Positions 35,221 to 47,412 of a DNA stretch of 64,000 bases are shown piece by piece. The DNA comes from Diorhabda sublineata (Eukaryota; Arthropoda; Insecta; Coleoptera; Chrysomelidae): assembly GCF_026230105.1 (NCBI RefSeq), contig NC_079484.1, positions 8,137,805-8,201,804 of the forward strand, in the 5' to 3' direction. Numbering within the stretch: the stretch's first letter is position 1; every line of letters begins with the position of its first letter. The translations under genes were made by a program, and so were the position numbers. The notes below the pieces were generated by a model. The model had not been told where the DNA came from. It searched no databases and saw nothing but the letters and a program-made list of their open reading frames with translations.

Positions 35221-35751
35221 AAAGAAAGAATAAGATATATCAAATGAATATAAAATGAATATGGAAAGAACTATATTAATGAATGATGAATGGAACCTAT
35301 AGGACGTAGAAACAGGAGGCAACAGACGATTAATCTGAAGATGATACTGGCACAGGACAGATAGATATGGAGGAAATAGGTAAAATAATAGAAAATAATA
35401 GAGAGGGTTGAAGGAGAAATGATAAGAAGAATAGGAAACTTTTGGTAATTGCTCGTAAGTTGAAAATTCAATAAGGAATGTCTTAATACGAATAAAATGT
35501 TTTACATACTTCATTAACAATTATTTCTACTTCACATTTTCTACTTTGTAAAGAATGTCGAAAAACATTATCACGAATCAATACATTGGGACATATTTCG
35601 GTACTCTAATTAGGTATCAATACTTTCACGCAATTGACCAATACACATACTGTAACATCCTAATAAAGTAAAAGAAAAAAAATGGTGCAACCTATTAGTA
35701 TTCTACAAAGCGTTATAGAAAGTTTTAACAACAATTCAATTTCGGCTCTAG

Positions 35752-35790
35752 TATAAAAACGTTGACAATATTTATTGTTATCAGTCAAAC
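35752..35790 (+). promoter_or_regulatory. Core promoter of cuticle gene 2
   Basis: TATAAAA at 35,752-35,758, then the arthropod-type initiator TCAGTC at 35,781. The spacing (about 31 nt to the A of TCA) is ideal, and the 5' UTR would be about 32 nt. Confidence 0.85.
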
Positions 35791-35814
35791 AAAAATCATT
35801 GGAAATATAACAAC

Positions 35815-35826
35815 ATGGCCGTAAAG
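35815..35826 (+). CDS. Cuticle gene 2, exon 1 coding part (MAVK)
   Basis: ATG GCC GTA AAG followed by donor GTAGGT. It is located 32 nt after a TATA/initiator promoter and is identical in size and phase to the first exons of genes 1 and 3. Confidence 0.88.
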
Positions 35827-38800
35827 GTAGGTGTGAACTGTGTTAAATTTAAAAGTATAGTGTCGTTTTGTGTTAAAGATTTGCGAATAGTGTAGATATT
35901 TTTTCTTACATTTATTATGCTCCGTGAACCGGAAAGAGATAAATTCAGTGACATACAGGGTGAGTTTCGGCGGGCGCCGCAGTGTTTCGTTACAAGATTA
36001 TCATAATCAAATTTTTCAAACAATATTTTATCCAATAAAACTAATTTCATCAATTATTAAACTCTAAAGTCTTTGTATGATTGTTTCTATGAATCTCTAT
36101 CTAGATTCATTATTGGTTTAAATATCAAAATATGATTATTATCGTGAATATTTACCTAAATATTTATCCTTTTATATTTCCCATCAAATCTTCACATGTA
36201 ATATTGACTTTTCTATTACAAATTCCATATTATCTTTTTTCTTCTCCCTTTATTGCAAACAATACATGTTGACACAGTTTTGATAGATGTATGTAACAAT
36301 AAAATGTATCGTCAATTTACCTGCCCTTAATGATGAGTTGCAAGTCAACGTTTGGGTAGTCATAGTTTATACCAGAAGGTGGATGTGACGCTGCAGCTCT
36401 TTAGTTCCATTCGTAAATATTGATTCTATCAAGAAAAAATATTTAGAAATCGTTCTGAATCCAGGATAATGCATGTACTTTATCCCTCGATTTTTTCGCC
36501 TTATCTCTCGTGACGCACCTCAAGGATCTCTTCAAATGTTCATATGAAGAACAAACTAGAAATCTTGTAAAAGAGCGAAGATTTACCATTATTCATTAAA
36601 ACAGTGCGAGATGGGATAACTGGAATGTCTTCAAATGTATCTTATCACTTGCCATCGATGAGTCATGCGACATAAAAGACACTGCATAAGTTTCTCGTTC
36701 TGTGAGATATAATAATAGAATCTTTTTGTGAGATATAGGTCTTCGGAAGATCCAAAAGATGAACTAGTGACGTGCACTAGCAATGGGATCAATCTAAATA
36801 AAATCTTTTCAATAGAAACTGATGAAGCCAGAAGTATGATAGGAAAAAATAAAGGGGCAACAACGATTCTCAAGAACAAAATTAACCACTGCATAATAGA
36901 CCAAGAAATGCTTTGTTGAAGTTATTAATTTGATAATAAAAATCTTGAATAGCTTCTTATCAAAATCGGTCTACTATCACCAGTTTAAAGAATTTTTTAT
37001 CTAAATGGAAGCACAGTATTTTGACCTCCTTCTTCATAATAAGGTGCGATGGCTTTCCAAAGTCAAGGTGTGGAAGTTGAAGCGTTTGTTGAAGGATAGT
37101 TGCAGCAATTTCACTTTATGATGGATATCATAGCGAAATTGAACTAAATTAAGATAGAGTTGCAGACAGATTTGAGTAATTCAAAACGAACAAAACCACT
37201 CTAGCATCCATAGTAAATCTTCTCAACACAAACTGTGACTAGATCTCTAGGAATGTAAAAAGTTTTATGCATCTCTATGAAGTGGACAACATACGTAACG
37301 CAAAAAAGTGGTCAGCTCTAAAAGAAATGCCGCGAGTTGAGGCTCATATATTCAACGCATGGAATAGTTTTCCAGATTGCTACAGTGAGGTGGAGGAGCT
37401 GGTATTTGGATTTTGACTATCTCCGGATCGATATATTCGTGCGAGCAAGTGTTAAAAATAAAGTAAGGAGCCAACTAACAAATGAAAATTTAGAGTCATG
37501 TTTGATACTCAAAACAAGACGTAATCCACAAACAATAGATGGACTTTCTTGATTCCAAAATTTAAGACAAAGTAGGTACTCATCTGTTGATCATCCTGCC
37601 TCAATTCCAGTTTCGTTTGTTCCAGTAGCGAATTTTTGTTGTATCTGATTTTCAGTACTTTTCCGTATAATCTGCTAAATGAAAACGTCTCCGCAATGCC
37701 TTTTTAATTTCTTTAAAATTCCTTTTTACTCTTCTTTCGATTTCATATTCGATTCTCTCCATTTCATGGAAACGAAAGAAAGAAAGTTGATTTCTGCATT
37801 CCGCTAAAATATGATCAAATCTTCAATTCTTTATTTAGTTTAAACTGGGTCAATACTTGAACTTTCGACTATAATACCATGAATGCATACTTGAAAATCG
37901 AGTAATTTTGAACGATACGTTATTATTTTGATATCATAAGACATGTTGCAAATAAGTGCTTAGGACATATTGAACATTGTTTCCACTATTTATTTTTGTA
38001 AAAAATAATGTTCTTGTGTTAATACACCATCGGTTATTTGGCACAAATTCAATATAACCATAATATTTCTATTATTCAATTCATAATTTAGTTCTCTTAG
38101 TGAGTAATTTGAACGTTTAAAATGAATAAAATGAATTAATGTAATCGATAAACATTTTTATCTACTCAATCTATATCTATCTACTCAAGCAATATTTGAG
38201 ACAAGGCAGCCATAGAATGCATTTAGAGTTCACCACTCATACGTGTACATTACAAAATACATTTTATAGAAAGTAAATAGCCTAGCTAAAACTTATTTTC
38301 AATGATTTTATGTGCGCGCTAGCAATTAATGGCCAAAGTACTTTTATTACCTCAATGATACTTTTTTAAAATGAAAGCTGCTTCACTTATTGTTTGATTT
38401 CACAAGCAAATTGAGGAAAAAGTTTCCAGAAGTAATTAATGAAATTACGAGCAACAACTTCATAGAGAAATTAAGTAACAGATGCTATCGTAGACTGACT
38501 AAACCGTAAAGTGTTATAACACAAAAACCTGAGTGAAATATACAATCGAACAATGTCCTTGATCTGTCCTGTTTGTCAAATAATAGTAGTTACAATTTTT
38601 ACACCCTGCGTTTTTGAAAACAATGGGAAAAACAAGTCCGTCTGGTAAGCACGTCACACAAAAGGAATTCTCTTCATAAGAATCATTCATTGGTACGCAA
38701 AGTGAAATGAAAAATACACCATTTTACATGAATATTCAATCATAATGAAGCTTCTTCCTCAATATGTGCCGTGTTTTTTCACAATGGAACAAAATCAACA

Positions 38801-41800
38801 ACTATTTGATGATCCCCAGCGATACCTGGAACTGTTGAAGCAATTACCTCAGTGAACTGGACTTGGCGCTAGTCTCGCTATGAAAACACAACAACTGCAT
38901 TTTATTTATGGATTATTGGGAGAAAGGAGAAATTATATAATCTGTCTCTCAAGAAAACATTGCGCCGTTTCACACGTTTCAAACAATGTGGATCAAATTC
39001 AATGAATTGAACTTCGAATTGCCTCCGCACCCACAATAATATACAGGTTTGACCTCTCCAAATCATTGTCGTTCGGCGACTACGGAAAGAATACTTCAAG
39101 AATAAAAATATGAGTCCAAAGAGGAAATTATCGCTTAAATTTTAAGAAATTTGATTTCAGTAATAATTTTTCAACTAGATTAGGGACTTTTTAATCAATA
39201 CAACATAGAATATGTAAGAAAATGAAATTTTCAGATCCTGATTGAATTCTAGCTGGAATCATAGGGTCGAAAACTTTCACAAGCAAAAGATAATTGATAT
39301 TATAATAGAGAATAGTTCTCTATATAACCCGGAAAAGTAGCTAGTTACTGTGTATGGAGCGTCTGCACCACCATGTACGACCGTAAATTATTGCGAGATT
39401 CAATTTAAATTTAATCTCATCAGCTTGAATACCAAGCGGTATCATAGAAAAAGCATCCCAAATGGTATTGAAAAACAATCAAATTAAAGTTAGAGAGTTA
39501 GAAGACAATATCGGCATATAAAAAAAAACGTATTTTTCCATATAATCACTATAAAATTAGGCACGCCACGTTTGTTCAATTTAAACGTTATTGACGCGGT
39601 TTGAGCTAAATGAATAAGATTTTTCGTATCGGTTTACACTTTTAGATGAAACCTGGATCCACCAATACACTATTGAAATGAAAAAATAGTCAAGACAGTG
39701 GACTTTACAGACTGAACCTGCTCCAAAAAAGGCAATTGCGCTTTCATCGGTTGGAAAATCAATGGTAACTATTTTTAGAGATAGTGTTTATTGACTACGT
39801 CTAGAAAAGGAAAAAATTAACAGAAAATACAACGTGTCGTTGCTTGATGAACTGAAGGGAGCAAATGCAATAAAGCGACCGCATTTGAAGAAAAAGAAAG
39901 TGCTTTCCAAACAGAATAACGCACTTCAAATTGGTAGACCATCTACCGTATCCACCGGATCTGACCAACGGCGACTTTTTTCTGTTATCCTGCCTCAAAG
40001 TTCTACTTGCAGGAGAGAGATTTTCATTAGAAAAAGACGTAAATTCCTATTTTGAGTTGTAAGAAGCCAATTATTATTTGGAAGAATTGAAAAGGTTAGA
40101 AGATTAGTGGAGAAAAGATAAAGACTTTGAAAAAGATTATGCTGAAAATTAAAAACGATCATTGGAAAAGTTACAAGTTCTGCAATGAAATAAAGAGAAG
40201 TCCGATTTGCGGTTAACATGATGATTAAGAAAAGTGAAGGCATTAATAACATGGTAATGAGTTTCTATTTAAAAAAAAAATATCCTCAATAGAACAATTG
40301 GGAATCAGACTAATTAACGAAAACTGACTAATTCAATAAACTAGATATCAAAGGAAACGTTCAAGGTTAATTATAATGAACTAACGGAAACTGTGAACAA
40401 ACATCCTTTATTATAGTGAATATGAAAGTGGATCCATATGCATAACTTCAATTTCAAACCAGACTTGTGATTTATAGAATTATTCCACAAGTATAATTAA
40501 CATCTGAAGGCATACATTACAAACATAGATCAGTGATACATTCCAGACCGGTGAATAATTTTGAACATAAATTTCTAGATACAATTACCAATTTCTAATA
40601 AAAACTTCGGTTCACATAATCAATAGAAAAGTTTATTTCATGTGAATCTCCGAAATCTCAGGAAATGAAAAAGAAGATCAACAAACCCAAATAGCTACTG
40701 AAAGCTCCTGTGTAAACATAATATCAGAAACAAGGAAGATTTTCATGAAGTTCTATGTGATACAAAAAAATTCATTTGTGCAATAGAAAATCAAGAGGCA
40801 AATCCACATCCCAAGTGCGCGAATTGAAAAATTTTGTTAACGAGACTGAGGATATGACACATTAGATCAATATATAAATATTTATTAACAATATAAATCA
40901 AAACAAGTTGTAATAAGTTATATTGACGATACTATTGATATAAAGCAATATAGCGGCAACAAAGTTGATAAAATCAATGCTTGCCTAACATTTAAAATAT
41001 TCGAATCAGTTGAAGATCTTCATGTTCATTTAAATAATGGAACAAGTGCAAAATGCTATAAAAATATTCTTATTCTTGTGCTGTATAAATAGTAAGTGCT
41101 TATAACTCCAATTCTCGTCGGACCTATTTCAACGTTGTAACTTGAGCAATAACTAACAAATCTGAATCTGTCGAAGCTTGTCTTCAGAAGAAGGCCGAAT
41201 TAGGAATTTCAGTATCGTGTCGAACAACACGTAGGAAGCAATGCCTTCTATAATTTTCTCATATCGGGTGTTTCGCATTAAGCGAAAAAAATCGATTGAA
41301 AATCACCAAACAATCACATGTCTATAACGCAAAGTTCAAAAATACGGCAGCAGTTAAATACTTTTAAGGCTCTCGACCTCTCGATAGGGAAGAACTTGAA
41401 CATTCCACAAACTTTGATTGGCTAAACCTTATTGTTAATTTATGATTAATCTATGCGTTATAGACATGTGATTGTTTGGTGATTTTTAATAGGTTTTTTT
41501 CGCTTAATGCAGTAATATAACTCGCATGCGAAAGTTTCTAAACACCCTGTATATTCGCTGCTTATTATTTTTGTATATATAAAGTACCATAAAACATTAT
41601 TTAGCATTTTTTCTCTCAATAACATCCTCCAGCATACTGTGACTTGTAATTTTTGTATCCAAATATTTGTATTTTGGTTTGGAGTATTCGGCTGAGGTTT
41701 TCTGACAGACATATTTTCTGTTCTTAATATTCTAATTTCTAATGCTCATTTCCTATATTCTTTAATTGGCTTTTGGTCACATATTCTCATCATCTGTTCT

Positions 41801-44800
41801 CATCAGTTTAGGGTGTAAATAGAGTTGTTATTGAGCCGAATACTGTGGCATTTATGTTTTAAATCTGAACATTTTAGTCAGAAAAAAGTTTGGGGTGGCT
41901 AAGCAATACCCTTTTATTAAAATGTTGTTTGTCTAAAATATATTCGAGACTGATTTTCTGAGTTCCATTTTCAATTTAAAGAAATTGAAGAAATCTTTCA
42001 ATAGCCCTTAGCTCAATAGCCATAACCCATATAGTTCTTTCAAGAGCTTTTCACAGTTTCAGGCTATCATAAACTTTAGATCCACAAACTATAGGTGGAC
42101 TTCCTTATTCATTGTTGAACCATGAATCATCCTGCCCAAATTTGAGCCCTATCAATCGATTGAATAAAATGAATTAATGAATTCGATAAACATTTTCAGA
42201 TTAGGAACTTTTTTTCTGTTTGAATTCTAATTTCAATCATAGGGCATGTATACTAAGCCTTAGATCCACAAACAATAGATGGACTTCCTTATCCACGGCT
42301 GGAATTGTTTTCAGAATTTAAGACAACATAGGTACTCAACTGTTGATCATCCCGCTTCAATTTGAGCCCTTTCAATCGATTGAATAAAATGAATCAATGA
42401 ATTCGATAAACACTTTTAAGTTAGGAACATTTTTATCAATACAAAATTGAATATGAGAGGAAATAAAAGCCTCAGAACCTGATTGAAGGAATCATAGGGC
42501 AATTTTTGTTCAATATAAAAACTATATTGGATTGAATAATTTTCTGTTATTGCAAAAATGTTTAATATCGTTAACAAAAGTGTCGCAGTGAACATTATCA
42601 TCTATTGTTTTTGCGGTATATCATCAGTGATATATGAGGTCGTAAAAGTGATATACACAGTGTGTATTGTATTCTAGAGATTCTATTTTTCACTTTAGAG
42701 ATAAAATGTAGTAATGGATATATATGGTGCATTACTGCTTTTCAGTTTATATTTAGTCTGACATATACTAGTTAAATGAACATCTGGATGTTTAGATTTA
42801 CCTTGAAATAATGAACAATTTCATTTTTATTCTATCTAAAATAATTAAATATCAAATAAAATCGTTTTAAATAACTTAGCTTCACGTTTTTCGTAAATTT
42901 CTTTCTCATTTATTATCCCATCAGTAACAAGTTTAAAGTCAAGGTAAATTTATAGCAGTAACACTCAAAAGAAAATATATCATTTTAATCAATTCTTATA
43001 TCTCCACTGAATCTTACTCTACATTTTTTTCACTTTCTACCTCAATCTCTATGAGTCCTATGTTAATTTGAACTCATCATAACTTATCGGTGCCCAAGTT
43101 TTCATGGTATAATATGATCAATTCAACGACATAATATCTCGTTTTATTCAATAATGAATATTGAATTTTTAACACGTTCTGCAATCAATTACGAGGATGG
43201 TCCCAGAAGTACCTGGCATGATTTAGAGATGACGGTAGCTTCTTGCAAAAAACACTGGAATAGAAAGTACACAATATATAAATCAAATGTTTTACGTTTG
43301 AAAACGTCACGTTGTTTAGTATTTGTTTGGTACCCATCAATAGTGAACGTTTTCAGTGAATTTGTAAACATAGGAAAATATTTGTTATCATCAGCCTTAG
43401 CCCAACCAAAATTAAAGCTGAACCACTCTGGGTGTTCCTTCGTTATCAACTATTAAGTATGGTGTAGCAGAGTTTAAACGAGACCGCATGACCTGCGAAA
43501 ACCAGCATGGCAATGGTCGACCAAATGAGGTGACGACTCCAAACATATTGAAGAGAAAACTGCGGTACATAGCAAATCAACTGAAAATTTACACATGAGA
43601 AAGGAATGCGAAAGATGGGTGCCGCGTTCGCTCACAATGGAACAAAAACAGCATCGTAAAGATGTTTCCATCGAGCATTAGGCCAATAATAATATTAATA
43701 TCGAACATATAATTCATTTAGTATATAGTCCTGGATAATATGTAGGTGAATATTCTATAATTTTCATAACGTCTGTAACTGTTGATAATAGTCCACAATA
43801 TGGAATATTGTCTGGTACAGTGGTAGCTCCAAGATAATGGTCCTCAGCCGATGCCATAGAAATAAAATAATTTCAAGCTGCTAAGACAGTTGAGCAGCTA
43901 TAGGATTCATACCAACCAAACTAGTTTGCTATAAATAGGCTTCTGCTAGATGGCAAAAAGTTCTACATGAACTGGTGATGGCTGCAAGGCCTACTCACTC
44001 GCTAGATTGGAATCAGTAAAATCATCATTGGGCTAAGTGCCTATTCTTGGTGTAGTCAAAAGAGTAGCTATCTCTGCTGAGAAGTTTGCTCGGATGACAA
44101 TCTCTATGGAGGTGTTTGGAAACACCTGGCATGCGACAAATTAGGACATACCTTGGTTCTCAGCCTATATTAATTACTTTATTCAAAGAGGTGAGAAATA
44201 CAATTAGTAAATGATGTTTTATGGAAAAACAGTCATCTTAGTCGCCTTCTTCATGCTTTAGGCCTTTTCCAACGATATTGGCCTTTGATAGTTTTCGATG
44301 AGACGAGATTGGAAGGGAGTGGAATTAGCAACCCTCACTTTATTTCATAACAAAACTTTTTTAAAGATGTTTTCTTAATAAATTGAGTAGAAAACAGTAA
44401 AAATGTAAAATCTAATACGATTCATGATAAATTCTTGAAAGTAAGGGTTACTAATTTCACACCCCCGTAATCACAGAATATCAAATTTGTAGCTTTACTA
44501 AAATTTTAAAAAAATATAAATTCAAACAAATTTTGTTATAAGAAAGACTCAAATGAATTTCATACTAGCAATTACCTCTTAAATTTTGTAGAATGAATTT
44601 AGAAACACCCTGTGTATGACTATCTTGAATTCGATTCTGTTTGTAGCACCCTCTATATGTAATAGATTCATTACTATTAAATATTATCATTAAAACTAAG
44701 TAATGAATAGAATTAAAATAAGTCAAAGTTTTAATTATATACTTGTGTGAAGTTATCTTAAGCTCTTATTCCATTTCATGTTCATATTATATTAAATAAT

Positions 44801-45685
44801 AAAACTAAATAATAAAATAACCCAATGTCACAATATATCCGTAACAAGTTATTTTGCGCTAAAATCTAATCTTATTTTGGGATATTTTCGTATCAATAAT
44901 AATCACACAGCACTTAACGACCTATACTTGATATACTGTACTTGATATACCTAGTATATTGAAAATTCTTTTTATTCTTCTGATTTCAGTACATATTGTG
45001 CATCTGCTTAATTTCATTAACCAGTAGAGGTATATTAGGATCCGGCATTCCTCATGCTCATCTTGTGCATTCAGCACCTGTTGTGGCTCCAGCTCCAGTT
45101 ATAGATACGACGATAGACCCTAATCCAGCCTATTCATTTGCTTATGACGTACATGACACATTAACGGGCGATTCTAAAGGACAAGTGGAAAGCAGAGCTA
45201 ATGGAATTGTGAAAGGACAATATTCAGTTGCTGACCCTGATGGTACAAGGAGAATAGTAGATTATTACGCCGACCCAGTTCACGGTTTCAACGCTGTCGT
45301 TCGAAGAGTGCCATTGGGAGTTGCCGTTGCACCTGTAGCTGCCAAAGCTGTTGCGCCAGTAGCTCCGGTAGCTCCATTTGCACCGGCAGTTTCAGTTGCC
45401 AGAGCTTTACCAGCACCAGTAGCTGCCGCTCCGGCTGTAGCCCCGGCATATCCATTTCCTTCACCGTTATTAACTCGTGCTGCTGTGTATGCTGCTCCGG
45501 CTCCAAGTGTAGTTCCTGCTGCTCCGGGTCCTGCTTATTTACCTGCTGCTCCAGCTCATTATGCATCTCGTTATTTCGCTGCTCCACCTTTGCCTTCTGG
45601 TTTAAGGAGTTTTGTAACGCCTTATGCGGCTCCACCAGCTCCTTTAGCTGTTGGAACAGGGGTGACTGCACCGGCCTTGTGGTGA
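35815..45685 (+). CDS. Cuticle gene 2: RR-2 CPR protein, two exons
   Basis: Secreted chitin-binding cuticle protein of 235 aa. The coding exons are 35,815-35,826 and 44,990-45,685, joined in phase 0 across a 9,163-bp GT-AG intron. The spliced N-terminus MAVKYILCICLISLTSRG is a good signal peptide, which neither exon gives alone; this is the main reason for the join. The RR-2 domain spans residues 52-109: YSFAYDVHDTLTGDSKGQVE, then GIVKGQYS, PDGTRRIVDYYADP and HGFNAVVRR. The rest is low complexity, rich in Ala/Pro/Val with AAP and AP repeats characteristic of hard-cuticle proteins, ending ALW. The intron is filled with transposon relics (hAT-like, several mariner, MITEs). Convergent with cuticle gene 3. 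An open frame on the opposite strand of exon 2 is a shadow. Confidence 0.93.
36640..37140 (+). mobile_element. hAT-superfamily relic, ZBED5/GTF2IRD2-like transposase
   Basis: Three ordered blocks in different frames: SLAIDESCDIKDTA (compare SLALDESTDISDTAQ), then SIETDEARSMIGKNKGA with HCIIDQEMLC (compare TDGAPSMIGK and HCIIHQEALC), then DLLLHNKVRWLSKVKVW (compare LLLHTEVRWLSKGKVL). These are the catalytic first Asp region, the CxxH-type region and the conserved RW block of the hAT-derived family that also gave rise to ZBED5. Frameshifts and stops make it non-functional. Sequence to about 37,330 may belong to it. Located in the intron of cuticle gene 2. Confidence 0.8.
37480..37640. repeat. 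Intronic repeat family, copy 1
   Basis: It contains ATCCACAAACAATAGATGGA, then CTTTCTTGATT, TTTAAGACAAAGTAGGTACT and TGTTGATCATCCTGC. Very similar strings occur at 42,265-42,360 and, partly, 42,075-42,150. Confidence 0.7.
38935..39160 (+). mobile_element. Mariner relic: catalytic C-terminal half
   Basis: QENIAPFHTFQTMWIKFNEL, then NFELPPHPQ-stop-Y and LTSPNHC correspond to the QDNAPCH...MAKL-EL-FELLPHPPYSPDLAPSD region holding the second and third catalytic Asp. Both have changed here. It is interleaved with copies of the intronic repeat family. Confidence 0.75.
39178..39268. repeat. Intronic repeat family, partial copy 2
   Basis: GATTAGGGACTTTTTAATCA, then ATACAACATAGAATATG and TCAGATCCTGATTGAATTC up to AATCATAGGG match the right part of the units at 42,090-42,245 and 42,255-42,500. 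A further scrap (GAATAAAATGAATTAATG then AATCGATAAACATTTT) is at 38,120. Confidence 0.65.
39600..40200 (+). mobile_element. Mariner relic, most of the transposase readable
   Basis: Blocks across frames: LLDETWIHQYTIEMKK (first catalytic Asp), EPAPKKAIALSSVGKSMVTI, then LLDELKGANAIKRPHLKKKK with VLSKQNNAL (QDNA region, Asp lost), and DHLPYPPDLTNGDFFLL (third Asp block, PSD changed to NGD) followed by LLAGERFS. The order and spacing match a DD34D mariner of the MATVFWD/KRPHLAKKK type. Multiple stops and shifts are present. Located in the intron of cuticle gene 2. Confidence 0.8.
40260..41264. other. Intron of cuticle gene 2, nothing recognised
   Basis: AT-rich; no transposase or exon motif. 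Confidence 0.45.
41265..41548. repeat. Foldback MITE
   Basis: The arms GCATTAAGCGAAAAAAATCG (from 41,274) and its counterpart ending near 41,510 are reverse complements, as are TCACCAAACAATCACATGTC and TATAACGCA with the right arm at about 41,453-41,485. The ends share GGGTGTTT / AAACACCC. The right arm carries about 30 bp not present in the left. The loop of about 120 bp is non-coding. The unit could fold into a stem of about 55 bp. Confidence 0.75.
42075..42500. repeat. Intronic repeat family, two tandem copies
   Basis: Units at about 42,070-42,250 and 42,258-42,500 share ATCCACAAAC-ATAG-TGGACT, TTTGAGCCCT-TCAATCGATT, GAATAAAATGAAT-AATGAAT and TCGATAAACA-TTT, ending AATCATAGGGCA. The second unit is more complete. 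They are direct repeats within the intron of cuticle gene 2. No coding potential, so possibly a nonautonomous element or local duplication. Confidence 0.75.
43490..43690 (+). mobile_element. Mariner relic: helix-turn-helix to linker
   Basis: GNGRPNEVTTPNILKRKLRY followed in another frame by RKECERWVPRSLTMEQKQHR. These match the SGRP-EVTTPE-I segment and the -RWVPRLLT-EQK-NR segment of mariner transposases. The second helix-turn-helix between them is deleted. No catalytic part is recognised after 43,690. Confidence 0.7.
44310..44620. repeat. MITE-like repeat family, right-half copy
   Basis: The internal module (CACTTTATTTCATAACAAAA, AATAAATTGAGTAGAAAACA and ATACGATTCA) is shared with 22,330-22,560. 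The right arm ends AGAATGAATTTAGAAACACC followed by CTGTG. The arm is roughly the reverse complement of the left arm seen at 22,190. Confidence 0.6.
44990..45685 (+). CDS. Cuticle gene 2, exon 2
   Basis: It follows acceptor TGATTTCAG and encodes the remainder of the signal peptide, the RR-2 domain and the Ala/Pro/Val-rich tail, with stop TGA. The first codons (Tyr-Ile-Leu) continue MAVK directly. Confidence 0.95.
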   Translation, partial: YILCICLISLTSRGILGSGIPHAHLVHSAPVVAPAPVIDTTIDPNPAYSFAYDVHDTLTGDSKGQVESRANGIVKGQYSVADPDGTRRIVDYYADPVHGFNAVVRRVPLGVAVAPVAAKAVAPVAPVAPFAPAVSVARALPAPVAAAPAVAPAYPFPSPLLTRAAVYAAPAPSVVPAAPGPAYLPAAPAHYASRYFAAPPLPSGLRSFVTPYAAPPAPLAVGTGVTAPALW

Positions 45686-45743
45686 TATTTTGACTGAATT
45701 ATTTTAGTTAGCTTTGATTGTTATATAGTGTTTTTATATTATT

Positions 45744-45749
45744 AATAAA
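45744..45749 (+). promoter_or_regulatory. Polyadenylation signal of cuticle gene 2
   Basis: AATAAA 58 nt after the stop codon. Confidence 0.8.
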
Positions 45750-46139
45750 TATTCTGATTTTTTTTCAATTATTGTTGTTAGTGTCGCATATAAGATTCTA
45801 TTGAATGATGACTAACCGAGTGAGCTTGAAAGTGTCATGTAAAACAATAGTATAAAATTATAGATCAGTATCATAATTCACTCGTACGTCCAGTACTACA
45901 AATAAACTCATGAGCAAAAAAATCGCTCGCAGTTAAACAAAAAAAGCTGAAGCTTCCATTATTTTTCTGATTTTAGCATCTCGAAGCAATTAACTTTATA
46001 ATGAGTCTATGTTGTTATTGAGTTTATTTTTGATAAAGATAAAATATCGAACGAAAAGGAATGTTCAAAACAATGAAAATGGTTATAATTAACAGTAAAG
46101 AAAAAACGAGCTTATATTTGGCAAAATAATAATTTCTTT

Positions 46140-46560
46140 CATATACTTTACTCGATCTTGTTTGATGCTATCCTATTCTTGAGCGAGCGCCATTTTGAGT
46201 TCCGATTTCGTGGCTCATGCAAGATTTTTAGTCCAAACCTTTGCTCTTCAAATCCTATCATAAATAATCGATAGGATTTAAGTCAGAGCTACGAGCTGGA
46301 CAATTCATAGCGACAATTTCTACTTCCTGTAAATAATACCTTATGGAATCTATAGTATATGGACGGGCATTGGGGTGGAGTTCCTGCTGATAAAACTAAT
46401 GTAGGAACGACGTGATTCCCTTAAATCGGTTCGCTATTAATCCCCCGCTCCACCGATAGTTTCAATAAAAACTAACATGGTTTTTGCTTTCATTAAAATG
46501 CACGACCAAACAATCCAGTAACTTTCTTCGAAAGCCAAGTTTTCTATCGTTACCTTCCAG
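46140..46560 (-). mobile_element. Tc1-like transposase relic
   Basis: The minus strand reads NARPYTIDSIRYYLQEVEIV, then AMNCPARSSDLNPIDYL followed by a stop. This is the NAR-H ... WPA-SPDLNPIE-LW catalytic end of a Tc1-type transposase. The final Glu is replaced by Asp and the Trp codon by a stop. Upstream, GGAGxxxANRFKGI-like fragments continue in another frame. About 130 codons remain. Confidence 0.8.
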
Positions 46561-46569
46561 GGACACTCT

Positions 46570-47412
46570 GCTTTCGTCTGTTTACCGATTATAACATATT
46601 GTTGGACTGTGGGAGCAAAAACATTAAAATATTTTTTATCATTTTGAAGCTAATACTAAATATACCCCACGACAAAAAAAGAAATTCAGTGATCTGAGAT
46701 TCTTCAAAATAGCTAAATCGAATTTTTTGGACTGTAGGCGATATATCAATTTTTCTAATTTCAAAAATAATAGTTCCATATCTTCTACAGAGGTGGCGCC
46801 AGAAACATGCAAGTTGCAATAATATATTGTAAATTTCTTTGAACATGTGGTATATTACATTCTACTACTGAGGTCCTTTTAAAGAATCAGTTTCACGGCT
46901 GCATATTTCTGAAAAACGATAACGGCGCATCACTTAGCACAGTGAAATCTCCCAATAAAACAAACGGATAAGTAGGGTGATGGGCAATGTCGTACATGTT
47001 AAGAATCCATTAATTTGCTCATTAAGTCATAATTTGCAGACTAATCAAGATAGACATTCCAGATTTAGTAAGCGTAATTGAATGTAATATGAAGATAACA
47101 TATTGTAAACAACAGTTTCTTGCTCAAACTTCGATATTTTTCTCGTGTGAAGTCTAGTTTTGTAGATATTTTGAGAAGTAAAAAAAATCGTAATGTGTTT
47201 CTGTAAAGTCAAAGGGTAGCATGTTATTTTCACTGAAATCACACACTTTTTATCTCGTTCAACAATTTTCCACAACGATTTCAAAAATCCAAGTGTGTGC
47301 TACAAATTCTATATCAATTTTCTCTTCTTGTCAAGCATAATCAGCCAACACGAGAGAAAGAATGCTTCTTTTGTCCATATTTGTTGAACTTAGAAATCAT
47401 ATTCAAACAATA
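46570..47412. other. Intergenic stretch, nothing recognised
   Basis: Lies between the Tc1 relic and the Harbinger derivative. No motif seen. Confidence 0.45.

Noticed and set aside
45288..45671. 127-codon Gln/Leu-rich frame antisense to exon 2 of cuticle gene 2
   Set aside because: It is the mirror of the Ala/Pro/Val repeats of the real gene, where the complementary strand necessarily reads Gln/Leu/Glu.
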